From Oceanobacillus piezotolerans (GTDB taxonomy: Bacteria > Bacillota > Bacilli > Bacillales > Amphibacillaceae): a DNA stretch of 64,000 nucleotides. The stretch is from positions 656,487-720,486 of the forward strand of contig NZ_RCHR01000003.1 of NCBI RefSeq assembly GCF_003665065.1. Reading direction: 5' to 3'. The notes under the pieces were generated by a model that made no database searches, was not told the DNA's origin, and saw only the letters and a list, made by a program, of their open reading frames with translations. Shown in pieces: positions 43,338 through 52,184 of the stretch (within the stretch, counting starts at the first letter, position 1; each line of letters opens with the position of its first letter). Made by a program: the position numbers and the translations under genes.

Positions 43338-44207
43338 TTATCCCATCCCACTAAAACGCTCCACCATATAGTCAATAAAATAACGACTGGAAATAGGCAT
43401 TGTCTTTCTATTTCTAAAAGCAATTGCAATCGTCCTTACTATGGAATGCTCCATCTTCTTGGCAACCAGCTGGTAATTGACTTTCCGTAAGACAAGTTCA
43501 GGCAAGATGGAGATTCCTAAGCCATTCTCTACCATTGACATGATCGTGTAATCGTCGTGGACACGATATTGAATGTTGGGCTTAATCCCTTGCTCCTTAA
43601 AAATCTCCAATGGTTCACTTAGTTCTCCTTCATCGAGCAAAATAAATGGCTCATTCGCTATATCTTCCGCAGTTATCGTCTCTTGATCGACTAATGGGTG
43701 GTTGTATGGTAAAACGACGAGCATTTCGTCACTTGTTAATGAGATCGTTTCTAAATCAGTCACCGCATCAGGATTAACAAAGCCAAAGTCCACACTGCCT
43801 TCTTTAATATATTGAATAATACTTGTGTATTCCCCTTGCTGCAGATGAAAGTGAACAGAAGGGTAATTCTTCTTAAAATCCTTCATGAAAAGGGGCAGCC
43901 AGTTACTGGAGACACTCGAGAATGTACCGATTCGGATATTGGCATGCTCTAAACCTCGCATTTCTTTGCTCTTCTCCACCAGTTCTCGCTGCGCATAACA
44001 CACTTTTTTAATATATGGAAGAAACTGTTCTCCATCTGGTGTAAGGCTGATGCCACTTCGTGAACGAAAAATTAGGGTAGTTGACAGCTCAGCTTCCATG
44101 GTTTGAATCACCTGGCTCACAGCTGATTGGGTATATCCCAAGTCATTTGCTGCTTTGGTGAAACTTCCTCTTTCAATGACTTTTAAGAAAATCTCATAAC
44201 GGTTCAT
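43338..44207 (-). CDS. LysR family regulator next to azlCD
   Basis: 289-residue LysR protein. N-terminal HTH: MNRYEIFLKVIERGSFTKAANDLGYTQSAVSQVIQTMEAELSTTLIFRS; the rest is the periplasmic-binding-like effector domain. ATG 44207 follows AAGGAGATTGGC; the frame extending to 44360 would overlap azlC and has no site. It diverges from azlCD, so it likely controls branched-chain amino acid export, by analogy to other LysR-azlCD pairs. The effector is not known. Confidence 0.9.
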   Translation of the reverse strand: MNRYEIFLKVIERGSFTKAANDLGYTQSAVSQVIQTMEAELSTTLIFRSRSGISLTPDGEQFLPYIKKVCYAQRELVEKSKEMRGLEHANIRIGTFSSVSSNWLPLFMKDFKKNYPSVHFHLQQGEYTSIIQYIKEGSVDFGFVNPDAVTDLETISLTSDEMLVVLPYNHPLVDQETITAEDIANEPFILLDEGELSEPLEIFKEQGIKPNIQYRVHDDYTIMSMVENGLGISILPELVLRKVNYQLVAKKMEHSIVRTIAIAFRNRKTMPISSRYFIDYMVERFSGMG

Positions 44208-44320
44208 GCCAATCTCCTTCTCATTAATAGATTTGATATAATTATTATATATATTAATTTTACTAATGTAAAATAGTCTGATAGAATCAAAGGAATTTAG
44301 AACATCAGGAGGAAATGCAA

Positions 44321-45025
44321 ATGAGTACATGGAGAGAAGGGGCAGTAAATGGGATTCCAATTGCGCTTGGATACTTAGCAGTCTCTTTTAGTTTTGGGAT
44401 ATTGGCAAAAAATGCGGGACTCTCTGCAATGGATGCTGTAATCATGTCAGGGACAAGCCTTACTTCAGCTGGACAATTTGCTGGTCTTACGCTGATCGCA
44501 ACCTCAGCCGCCTTAATGGAAGTAATTTTCGCACAGCTTATCATTAATTCCCGTTATTTTCTTATGTCCGCATCACTATCACAGAGAATTGATCCAAGTA
44601 CACCGATTAGCCATCGAATGATTATGGCCTTTGGGATTACCGATGAAGTATTTGGTGTTTCAACGGCAGTAAAAGGAACATTAAGCCCTTTCTATACCTA
44701 CGGGGTAATGAGTGTGGCCATTCCGGGGTGGATGCTTGGGACGTTTCTTGGTGCCTATTCAGGTGACATTTTACCTGGCAATATGGTCAGTGCATTAAGT
44801 ATTGCGCTTTATGGAATGTTAATTGCAGTGATTATTCCGCCAGCAAAAGGGGATAAGGTGCTGAGTGGAATCATTCTTATCTCTATGGTAGGAAGCCTAT
44901 TATTTAGTGTGATACCACTTCTGCAAATGATCTCATCAGGTGTTAAAATTATTGTGTTAACGTTCCTTATCGCTGGGATAGCAGCTTATCTTTTCCCGGT
45001 AAAGGAGGAGACAGAGCATGAGTAA
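44321..45025 (+). CDS. azlC: AzlC branched-chain amino acid exporter subunit
   Basis: 234-residue membrane protein with the family opening WREGAVNGIPIALGYLAVSFSFGILAKNAGLSAMDAVIMSGTSLTSAGQFAGL and FAQLIINSRYFLMSASLSQRI. AzlCD exports branched-chain amino acids (or their analogues) as a two-subunit permease. ATG 44321 has better spacing after AGGAGG than ATG 44315. Overlaps azlD by 8 bases and diverges from a LysR gene. Confidence 0.92.
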   Translation: MSTWREGAVNGIPIALGYLAVSFSFGILAKNAGLSAMDAVIMSGTSLTSAGQFAGLTLIATSAALMEVIFAQLIINSRYFLMSASLSQRIDPSTPISHRMIMAFGITDEVFGVSTAVKGTLSPFYTYGVMSVAIPGWMLGTFLGAYSGDILPGNMVSALSIALYGMLIAVIIPPAKGDKVLSGIILISMVGSLLFSVIPLLQMISSGVKIIVLTFLIAGIAAYLFPVKEETEHE

Positions 45026-45320
45026 TGTTTATCTATATTTATTGGTAATGGCAATGGTAACCTATCTCATTCGTGTTCTTCCGCTTACTCTAATCCGGAA
45101 AGAAATTAAAAATACATATGTTAAATCATTTTTATACTATGTACCATATGTAACTCTTGCGGTGATGATTTTTCCTGCTATATTGGATGCCACCGCTTCG
45201 CCTGTATCTGGATTAGTCGGATTTGTCGTAGCGATTATTATTGCCTATTACGGTAAAGGGCTGTTTACTGTTTCCTTGTTTGCTTGTTTATCCGTTTTTA
45301 TTGTCGAATGGTTCCTATAG
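45018..45320 (+). CDS. azlD: AzlD subunit
   Basis: 100-residue, four-helix partner of AzlC: YLYLLVMAMVTYLIRVLPLTLIRKEIKN opening with the conserved TYLIRVLP, then YVPYVTLAVMIFPAIL. Coupled to azlC by an 8-base overlap and followed by a strong terminator. Confidence 0.92.
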   Translation: MSNVYLYLLVMAMVTYLIRVLPLTLIRKEIKNTYVKSFLYYVPYVTLAVMIFPAILDATASPVSGLVGFVVAIIIAYYGKGLFTVSLFACLSVFIVEWFL

Positions 45321-45329
45321 AAATTTATC

Positions 45330-45360
45330 AAGACCTAGCAGAAACTTGCTAGGTCTTTTA
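45330..45360 (+). terminator. Terminator of azlCD
   Basis: Perfect 11-bp stem AAGACCTAGCA/TGCTAGGTCTT followed by TTTT-rich sequence. Confidence 0.9.
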
Positions 45361-45512
45361 CTTCATGGTGGTTATATATTAACTATTATGACTTCTTGAT
45401 AAAAGCGTAAAAGCCAGTTGGTTCCACTATTTCTTAAAAACTACATCTAACTAGTCACTATTTTTCATGCTGCATTCATGAATTTAGTAATAGGGACAAA
45501 GACTGAAAATTC

Positions 45513-45571
45513 TTCATTAAACATTAACTTTCGGTTAACGCTTGGTCAATAATTGTCTATTAAACTAGAAT
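45513..45571 (+). promoter_or_regulatory. Pho-box-like repeats and -10 for alkaline phosphatase
   Basis: Hexamers TTCATT (45513), TTAACT (45524), TTAACG (45535) and TCAATA (45546) recur every 11 bases, the spacing of PhoP-binding TT(A/C/T)ACA repeats in Bacillus. TAGAAT at 45566-45571 can serve as -10; no TTGACA -35 is present, as expected for an activated promoter. Confidence 0.7.
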
Positions 45572-45599
45572 TGTAGTTGAATTTGAGAGGAGAGGTACA

Positions 45600-46940
45600 A
45601 TGTACAAAAAAATAGGTGTAGTGGCACTGAGTGCTGGTCTTGTATTGTCTGGATTAAACTTGGGTGTTGCGGATGCGGCTAAGCCGGATCATGCTCAAGG
45701 AAAAGGAAATAATAAAGGAAAAGTAGAAAATGTAATCTATATGATTCCAGATGGATTTAGTTCCGATTATGCTGCAAATTACCGTGTTTACAAAGGGGAA
45801 GAAGCGGTTTGGGACAAACACTTGAAAGGCATGTATACAACGCATTCTGCTAATAGCGATATAACCGATTCCGCAGCAGCTGGTACAGCAATGGCCACTG
45901 GTGAAAAAACGAATAATGGTGTGATTGGCCTTGATGCGGATGGAAATGAGCTAAAATCGATTCTTGAAGCATCCGAGGAGGCTGGTAAATCTTCTGGTCT
46001 AGTGGCGACTTCTACGATTTCACATGCAACTCCAGCTTCTTTTGTAGCAAATGTAGAAAGCCGTAACAATGAAACAGAAATTTCTAGACAACTAGTTGAG
46101 AGTGACGTGGACGTGATGCTTGGCGGAGGAAAAAGTAACTTCCTTCCAGTCTCTGAAGGTGGAAACCAAGAAGAGCGTAATCTAGTAGAAGAAGCAGAAG
46201 AAAAAGGCTTCGAATTTGTAGAAACTCGTGATCAGTTAGAAAATCTAAAAGACTTAAATGTAAATAAGGGAGATAAATTACTAGGTCTATTTGCAGACGA
46301 TGCACTTGCTCCTGAACTACAACGCGGGGAAACGGAAGAACCAAGCCTTGCTGAAATGACAGGACAAGCGATTGACGTTTTAGAAGAAGATAAAGATGGA
46401 TTCTTCCTCGTTGTAGAAGGCAGTCAAATTGACTGGGCTGGTCATGACAATGATGCAGCATGGGCCATGTCCGATGTAGCAGCCTTTGAAGAAGCGGTAG
46501 AAGAAGCAATGGAATTCGCGAAAAAAGATGGAAAAACTTTAGTAGTTGTTGCTGGTGACCATGACACAGGTGGAATGACGACTGGTGCAAATGGATCTAT
46601 GGAATTGAACGCTGATGTTCTACGCAATGTAACTGCAACAGGGGATTACATAGCAGCACAATTAAATGAAGAGCGTTCCAACGTAAGGGAAGTAGTAGAA
46701 GAATATACTGGAATTGCTTTGGCGGAAGAAGAAGTACAAGCTATTGCGGACTCAAGCAATCCTTCCTTAACGATTAATACAATTGTGAGTGACTATGCAA
46801 CAATTGGCTGGTCAAGCACGAACCATACTGGGGCAGATATCCCGCTTTATGTATATGGACCAAATGCCGATAAGTTTGTTGGATTCCATGATAATACAGA
46901 TTTACCGAAGATGATTGCAGATGTAATGAAATTAAAATAA
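45600..46940 (+). CDS. Secreted alkaline phosphatase (PhoA/PhoB type)
   Basis: 446 aa with signal peptide (MYKKIGVVALSAGLVLSGLNLGVADA). The alkaline phosphatase core is intact: D51 in MIPDGFS binds metal, nucleophile S91 in DITDSAAAGTAMATG, SHATPASF, EGSQIDWAGHDND, VVVAGDHDTGG and the late SSTNHTGADIPLY supply zinc and magnesium ligands. Highly acidic overall, as in halotolerant secreted enzymes. Likely PhoP-regulated through the repeats upstream. Monocistronic with a clear terminator. Confidence 0.94.
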   Translation: MYKKIGVVALSAGLVLSGLNLGVADAAKPDHAQGKGNNKGKVENVIYMIPDGFSSDYAANYRVYKGEEAVWDKHLKGMYTTHSANSDITDSAAAGTAMATGEKTNNGVIGLDADGNELKSILEASEEAGKSSGLVATSTISHATPASFVANVESRNNETEISRQLVESDVDVMLGGGKSNFLPVSEGGNQEERNLVEEAEEKGFEFVETRDQLENLKDLNVNKGDKLLGLFADDALAPELQRGETEEPSLAEMTGQAIDVLEEDKDGFFLVVEGSQIDWAGHDNDAAWAMSDVAAFEEAVEEAMEFAKKDGKTLVVVAGDHDTGGMTTGANGSMELNADVLRNVTATGDYIAAQLNEERSNVREVVEEYTGIALAEEEVQAIADSSNPSLTINTIVSDYATIGWSSTNHTGADIPLYVYGPNADKFVGFHDNTDLPKMIADVMKLK

Positions 46941-46951
46941 GAAACATAGGG

Positions 46952-46980
46952 GTGCTAATCGGATGATTAGCACTTTTTTT
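46952..46980 (+). terminator. Terminator of alkaline phosphatase gene
   Basis: GTGCTAATC/GATTAGCAC stem with a 4-base loop and a T8 run. Confidence 0.95.
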
Positions 46981-47046
46981 ATTGTTTGTCAGATTAACAG
47001 AATCTTTACAATGAAATGATTGACTTTGCTATCCTTTACCTTTATA

Positions 47047-47063
47047 GTTGTATGTACAAACAA
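47047..47063 (+). promoter_or_regulatory. MarR operator copy 1
   Basis: GTTGTATGTACAAACAA, an almost perfect palindrome (TTGTwTGTACAwACAA), 33 bases before the MarR start. Confidence 0.75.
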
Positions 47064-47096
47064 TAATGTTAGACAATTCGGAAATGAGGAAAAACT

Positions 47097-47525
47097 ATGT
47101 TGAATCGCTACTTGGAAGAATGCTTATATTTTACCGCCAGCAGACTCACTCGAGTCGTCACCAAGATGGCAGAGGAAGAATTTTCGAGAACCGGACTGGC
47201 ACCAACTTATGCGTTTTTGATGATGGCGGTGTTGGATAAAGAAGGAATTACACAAAAAGAGTTAGGGGAAATCTTGCATTTGCAGCCGTCTACGGTGACA
47301 AGACTTATTGAAAAGCTGGTAAATAAGAGACTGATAGAAAAGCAGGCGGATGGCAGATCAACCCGCATTTTCTCCACAGAAAAGGGAAAGGAAAGGGAAG
47401 CATCCATATACGAATCCTGGAAAAATCTCCGTGCATCCTACAATGAAATCCTTGGGGAGAAAGAAGGGGATGAATTAACTTTGCAACTTAGCCGCATCAG
47501 TGAACAATTGGAGAAAATGAAGTGA
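47097..47525 (+). CDS. MarR family regulator
   Basis: 142 aa: helix-turn-helix GITQKELGEILHLQPSTVTRLIEKLVNKRLIEKQADGRSTRIFSTEKGKE, flanked by dimerisation helices. One cysteine (C9) lies in the N-terminal helix (EECLYF), as in redox-sensing one-Cys MarR proteins such as OhrR (Cys15), so peroxide or quinone sensing is possible but unproved. The same operator occurs before the gene, after it and before the flavin oxidoreductase gene, strongly suggesting self-control and control of the neighbour. Confidence 0.88.
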   Translation: MLNRYLEECLYFTASRLTRVVTKMAEEEFSRTGLAPTYAFLMMAVLDKEGITQKELGEILHLQPSTVTRLIEKLVNKRLIEKQADGRSTRIFSTEKGKEREASIYESWKNLRASYNEILGEKEGDELTLQLSRISEQLEKMK

Positions 47526-47550
47526 TAAAAGCTTCATTTTTAACATAAAT

Positions 47551-47567
47551 TTGTTTGTACATACAAC
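47551..47567 (-). promoter_or_regulatory. MarR operator copy 2, inverted
   Basis: TTGTTTGTACATACAAC is the exact reverse complement of copy 1, located between the MarR and oxidoreductase genes. Confidence 0.75.
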
Positions 47568-47614
47568 TATAAGCTTAAGGAGGTGATTTTAAAAGCTGTC
47601 GTTAGATTACCTGA

Positions 47615-47631
47615 ATTGTATGTACAAACAA
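47615..47631 (+). promoter_or_regulatory. MarR operator copy 3
   Basis: ATTGTATGTACAAACAA differs from copy 1 at one base and ends 18 bases before the oxidoreductase start codon. Confidence 0.75.
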
Positions 47632-47649
47632 CATAAAAGGAGAATGAAA

Positions 47650-48321
47650 ATGAAAAGAACACTGATTATTAATGCTCATCCTAGAGTGGACTCAGAGGAT
47701 TCCATTAGTTTGAAGGTAGGGAAGCATTTAATCAAAAGTTACAGAAAATCTGGTAAAAAGGTGATACATCAAATCAATCTTTATCAAGACTACGTGCCAG
47801 CAATTGATGGCTTGTTTTTAAAAGCATATGACAACATGGAAAACGGCATTGCTTTGGAAGGAGATGAGGAGCAGATTCTGCATCGGATGGCGGAGATAGT
47901 AATGCAATTCAAGCAGACTGATCGTTATGTTATTGTGATGCCACTGCATAATTGGAACATCCCATCGAAATTGAAAGATTATATGGACAATATCATTCTT
48001 CCGCGTGAGACATTTCAATACAGGAAGGACGGGGGGATAGAAGGGCTGCTTACTGGTGACCGAAGTGTGCTTGTCATACAAGCGAGCGATAATGATTATA
48101 GTAATAACGATTGGAATACCGATCTGGAATTTTCCCACTATTATCTTCAAGCAATGTTTCAACTTCTAGGAATCAACAACTATCACATCATTCGAGCACA
48201 AGGGAATGCTATTTACCCCACCGATCAGATCTTAATGAAAGCATATAAAGAGGCAGAAGCAGTTGCAAAAGACTGGATTGCCGAGGATGAATCTCTGCAT
48301 GCTATGGAAAGAAGAATGTAA
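47650..48321 (+). CDS. FMN-dependent NAD(P)H oxidoreductase, azoreductase-like
   Basis: 223-residue flavodoxin-2 fold enzyme: TLIINAHPRVDSEDSISLKVGKHLIKSY is the FMN phosphate loop, VIVMPLHNWNIPSKLKDYMDNIILPRETF is the azoreductase hallmark, and LLTGDRSVLVIQASD follows. The family reduces quinones or azo compounds and protects against electrophiles. ATG 47650 follows AAGGAG; the upstream ATG sits inside operator 3. Under the adjacent MarR by operator placement. Overlaps the next gene by one base. Confidence 0.87.
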   Translation: MKRTLIINAHPRVDSEDSISLKVGKHLIKSYRKSGKKVIHQINLYQDYVPAIDGLFLKAYDNMENGIALEGDEEQILHRMAEIVMQFKQTDRYVIVMPLHNWNIPSKLKDYMDNIILPRETFQYRKDGGIEGLLTGDRSVLVIQASDNDYSNNDWNTDLEFSHYYLQAMFQLLGINNYHIIRAQGNAIYPTDQILMKAYKEAEAVAKDWIAEDESLHAMERRM

Positions 48322-48770
48322 TGGATTTTTATAGCTTTCTCGTAGGCATTCATGTTACCTCAGCTATTATTGCCATCGGACCTTTATTTATCGTTCATCA
48401 CTTATATAGAAAACCAAAGGATAAGCAATCGTTCCTAATTGCGCATGTGACAGCAGGTAAAATAAGCAGAGGGATTGATGCTGGATTTGGTTTACAACTA
48501 GTAACAGGTTTATTGATGGGGGTATTGCATCAAGCGTTGTTTCAAATGCTGTGGTATAATCTGTCGATTAGCTTATTTTTCTTTACAGGATTGTATTTTA
48601 ACTTTGTGGTGAAACGGAAGGTGGAAGCCCTACGGAAAGTCGTGGACTCTTATGAGGGGACAGAAATTCCCTCCGCGTATTTCTCTTCCTTAAAGAAGGT
48701 AGCGGCATATGAGTGGGGTGGTAAAGGATTGGTCTGTGCTATTATTCTTTTGATGGTTTTTAAGCCTTGA
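48321..48770 (+). CDS. DUF2269-like membrane protein
   Basis: 149 aa with four helices: FYSFLVGIHVTSAIIAIGPLFIVHHL, AGFGLQLVTGLLMGVLHQALF, LSISLFFFTGLYFNFVV and WGGKGLVCAIILLMVF. The conserved His near the first helix (GIHVTSA) suits DUF2269-type proteins. Its ATG shares a base with the stop of the oxidoreductase gene, so it is the second cistron of the MarR-controlled operon. Role unknown; a quinone-linked membrane partner is possible. Confidence 0.7.
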   Translation: MDFYSFLVGIHVTSAIIAIGPLFIVHHLYRKPKDKQSFLIAHVTAGKISRGIDAGFGLQLVTGLLMGVLHQALFQMLWYNLSISLFFFTGLYFNFVVKRKVEALRKVVDSYEGTEIPSAYFSSLKKVAAYEWGGKGLVCAIILLMVFKP

Positions 48771-49000
48771 TTTAATTGGCGCATTTTATTTGATAAAGTG
48801 CGCCTTTGTTTATGCTGGGAGCCTTTTCCCTTTTTTATTTATCAACTAGGCCTTACCTGTAGGGTTGCTACTAGGTGCTTTTGGATGGAAGAGAAGGTGG
48901 ATGTTTATTTGAGGAAGTATTATAAGTTAGAAAGTAAGACAATAGTTTAATATATAGTAAACGGGAAGAAGGGACCAAAGGAACCTATCCCTCCGTCCCT

Positions 49001-50881
49001 TCATACTAAAAATTTATTCTTATAATGACTCAAGGCTAACAAAGGAAAAATATATCGGTAACTATGGTAATGGAAGTAAAGTGCTCCTGGCAATCCTTGC
49101 CCTTTTGGATAGGAAAAGGTCCAGTCCTTTATATCAGCATTGTCCAGTAAAAATGTTACTCCCGCTTGTATTTCGGGTGTGACTTTGTCAGATGCCGCAA
49201 TGAGCGTATCCAATGCCCAAGCAGTTTGTGTTAATGTGCTGACTCCAAGTGGGGTATATGTTTGATTGATATCACTATAGCAAGATTCTCCCCATCCTCC
49301 ATCTGGATTTTGAATGTCCCTTAGCCATTTTAGTGATTTTTTAATGTAAGCATGCTCGGTATCAACACCAGTTGAAATCATACCGGTTATGGCAGCCCAT
49401 GTTCCGTAAATATAGCAGATTCCCCATCTACCATACCAGGAACCATTTTTTTCTTGATTGCTCTTTAACCAATTCACTCCATTTTTTATGGCGATATGTT
49501 TATTAGACAAGTTGGTATAGTTTCCGTAAAACTCTAAGGTTCTTCCTGTTAAATCTGCGGTAGAGGGATCCGTTAATATATATTGTATTCTTTTAATTGG
49601 AATAAGCTTTACGATCTTTTTATCCACATTTTTTTCAAAAGCACCCCAGCCACCATCCTGATTTTGCATGGAAAAAATCCAGTTGATGCCTCTGTCCCAT
49701 GCTTGTCGATAAACAGTCTCATTGCGAACCAAATGGGTGATGGATCGTAAGGAGGCAGTTGTATCGTCTATATCTGGGTTCATGGTGTTCAAATCAGAAA
49801 ATCCCCATCCTCCTGGGTTTGGGGCTGGGTTATGAATCATCCAGTCACCGTAACGGGAATGTTGTCGCGAAAGTAAGTAGTGGTTTGCTTGTTGAATCAT
49901 TGGATCATTCCATGGAATACCAGCGCGTTGCAGGGAATCATTGATTAAGGATGTATTCCAGACGTTGGCCGTTGTGAATTGCATGTGCGTATGACCGTCA
50001 ATTTGGGTGGCCATCCCTTTTAAACCGTCTATTGCTTTTGTTATGATGCGATCATTTTTGGGAAACTTGAGAGCTAATAAGGCAAAAATCATCAGAAAGG
50101 TAGAACTAAAAAAATTGTAGAATGTTCCATCCGGTTCGATTCGGTCAAAGATGTATTTTTTCGTCTGTTGTATAGCCATCGTATGAATGGATGCAGGGAG
50201 ACCAATGTTATTTTTAATTCCTTGTTGAATAAAGGTATGAAAGGAGCGTGACTCCCCGGAAGGATTCAGGAAGAATTCGTCATTTTCCCGTGAGAGGAAC
50301 AAATTAGAAAGGTCGGGGCTTCTTTTTGTTTTCATCGCGAATTTTTGGTCGGCTAGGATTAACATCGGAGCAATGTGCGCTCTTCCGTAAACAGGGAAAT
50401 CAAAAAAGTTGATAGGGAAGGATAATGGCAAAAGAATAAATTCGACTGGAATTGGAAAAAATGTGGGCCATTTATATTGACCGGTTAAGGCGAGCATGAT
50501 TTTTGCAAACATATGACTTTTTTCAATTCCGCCCCATGCCAATATTCGCCTTCTTGCAGCTGCCATTTCTTTATCTCCTTCATGTCGGTAACCAGAATAC
50601 AAAAGAGCATAATAGGCTTCAACGGTAGCAGTTATATTTCCGTTTTTCTCATCATCAAAAAGCTTCCAGGCCCCGTTTTTCTCCTGCCTGCTAAGTATTC
50701 TTTCTACTAAATCTTGAATGAGCTTTTCATCATTTATTTCTAAGGTGCGCAGCAAAATAATCATATAAGCATCCGTAGAGAGGCCTGATTCAAAAGGATA
50801 ATCCCAGGATCCATCAGGGGATTGGTCGTTTCTTAGTACCTCGACAATTCGATTGATTTCATCCTTTATTCTGCTATTCAT
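49001..50881 (-). CDS. sqhC: Squalene-hopene/sporulenol cyclase
   Basis: 626-residue class II terpene cyclase. The protonating motif D370-I-D-D373 lies in MNPDIDDTTASLRS; several QW repeats are visible (QDGGWGAFEKN, EKNGSWYGRWG, PDGGWGESCYS), and the substrate-channel WAAITGM segment is kept. Length matches B. subtilis SqhC (632 aa), which cyclises tetraprenyl-beta-curcumene; squalene to hopene is the alternative. GGAGGTGTAAC ribosome site. Divergent from DUF2515. Confidence 0.93.
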   Translation of the reverse strand: MNSRIKDEINRIVEVLRNDQSPDGSWDYPFESGLSTDAYMIILLRTLEINDEKLIQDLVERILSRQEKNGAWKLFDDEKNGNITATVEAYYALLYSGYRHEGDKEMAAARRRILAWGGIEKSHMFAKIMLALTGQYKWPTFFPIPVEFILLPLSFPINFFDFPVYGRAHIAPMLILADQKFAMKTKRSPDLSNLFLSRENDEFFLNPSGESRSFHTFIQQGIKNNIGLPASIHTMAIQQTKKYIFDRIEPDGTFYNFFSSTFLMIFALLALKFPKNDRIITKAIDGLKGMATQIDGHTHMQFTTANVWNTSLINDSLQRAGIPWNDPMIQQANHYLLSRQHSRYGDWMIHNPAPNPGGWGFSDLNTMNPDIDDTTASLRSITHLVRNETVYRQAWDRGINWIFSMQNQDGGWGAFEKNVDKKIVKLIPIKRIQYILTDPSTADLTGRTLEFYGNYTNLSNKHIAIKNGVNWLKSNQEKNGSWYGRWGICYIYGTWAAITGMISTGVDTEHAYIKKSLKWLRDIQNPDGGWGESCYSDINQTYTPLGVSTLTQTAWALDTLIAASDKVTPEIQAGVTFLLDNADIKDWTFSYPKGQGLPGALYFHYHSYRYIFPLLALSHYKNKFLV

Positions 50882-51053
50882 AGTTACACCTCCAAACAGC
50901 TATATCATTTTATTCCATCGCCTTTGTAAAAATTCCAAAATCCCTAGAACACGGCCTGTTGCTTTTATAACTTTTCATCATTTATTTCCATACACATCCA
51001 TAACATATTTAGTAAAGGAGTGATGCTCCATCATTCAATGTTTAACAAAGAAA

Positions 51054-52184
51054 TTGGTCAGTCAAAAAATTACTCCTGAACTAACTGCAATAAAAAAGGA
51101 ATTAACGAAGAAGTCGAGGCCCACGATTCAAAAACATCAATTGAATGATATGGAAAATGAATTAATTCAATACATTCTTCGGGAAACGAAAAATAGAAAT
51201 GTAAATAATGTAACAAGAACGAATTCATACTTGGATTTTTATAAAAGGTTCCCTGAAATTCATTGGGCTTTTCTAGGACATATGGTTTCTCGAAACGGCG
51301 GATGGAATATGACCGATTTAAAAGGGAGTCTATTAACCAGATTATTATCTTCGGAGGAACAGGAGGCGTTTTTCACTTTTTTAGAGCGAGGCAATTGGTT
51401 GATCTTTCAAGATATTTATCCGCAATTACTGCTTTACGAAGAAAGTGTAAAAAGAAACACCAATCTATTTTACCTCTTACCATTCTTTCACGTCTCCTTT
51501 TTCATGAGAGTGATTTGGGATTACTTCTATGTAATCAAAGATCGATTCCTTTTGACGGTTGCACTTATTGTCAATGAACAAAGTTATTTGGAGAAGCGAG
51601 TGATTCAGAATGCTCATTATAAATCTACTGTACTCGAAACATTAGAATTTAAATTACAGGAGTTATTGAGCTTAAACCAAATTATTTTCCCTTCCCTCGA
51701 TAGGAAGGGGATAAAAATCATTGGTCAAACCATTCACCAATTTGCCTCTTTACATGATCGGATTTTGCTCGGTAAACGTTTATATGAATTACTTTTTGAT
51801 AGAGAAAACTTTTTTTCTATTTATAAGTGGGCAACCCAACATCCTCACACAGGTTCGAGAAAAGATTTTTGGCCTCATTTATTCAATGATATTGATGAAT
51901 CCGTACCTTGGGGTTCTTACCAGCGAAGAATAAAAGACTGCCGCATCAAACCAAACAGCCCAAAATTATATAGTCCCATCCTCAAATTTGCGTGGAAGAA
52001 TAGGGAACAGAAAGAAGCGGAGGAAGGAGATTGGTATTCCGATTGGAGAGTCATTCATTATTTGAAAAAGGACAATTTTAAAGGAAACGGAGCTATTTAC
52101 CATGAGTATTGTAAAACACTTGAAAAAATCGAATTTTCCATCCTCGCGAAAGAAGCAATATTACCGAAAAAATCAAAGAATTAG
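51054..52184 (+). CDS. DUF2515 protein (YppC-like)
   Basis: 376 aa of DUF2515, with the signature NVTRTNSYLDFYKRFPEIHWAFLGHMVSRNGGWNMTDLKG near residues 52-90. No transmembrane segment is obvious beyond a hydrophobic stretch (FYLLPFFHVSFFMRVIWDYFYV). Function unknown. The start is unclear: the best ribosome site (AAAGGAG, 51014-51020) points to ATG 51023 in a different frame that stops after 18 codons; the family-like frame offers TTG 51054 with a poor site. Either a weak start or a small frameshift near the front. Confidence 0.8.
   Translation: MVSQKITPELTAIKKELTKKSRPTIQKHQLNDMENELIQYILRETKNRNVNNVTRTNSYLDFYKRFPEIHWAFLGHMVSRNGGWNMTDLKGSLLTRLLSSEEQEAFFTFLERGNWLIFQDIYPQLLLYEESVKRNTNLFYLLPFFHVSFFMRVIWDYFYVIKDRFLLTVALIVNEQSYLEKRVIQNAHYKSTVLETLEFKLQELLSLNQIIFPSLDRKGIKIIGQTIHQFASLHDRILLGKRLYELLFDRENFFSIYKWATQHPHTGSRKDFWPHLFNDIDESVPWGSYQRRIKDCRIKPNSPKLYSPILKFAWKNREQKEAEEGDWYSDWRVIHYLKKDNFKGNGAIYHEYCKTLEKIEFSILAKEAILPKKSKN

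Noticed and set aside
46084..46590. Long minus-strand frame of 168 codons in the alkaline phosphatase gene
   Set aside because: Antisense shadow of an acidic, codon-biased gene; Leu/His-rich nonsense product and no start signals.
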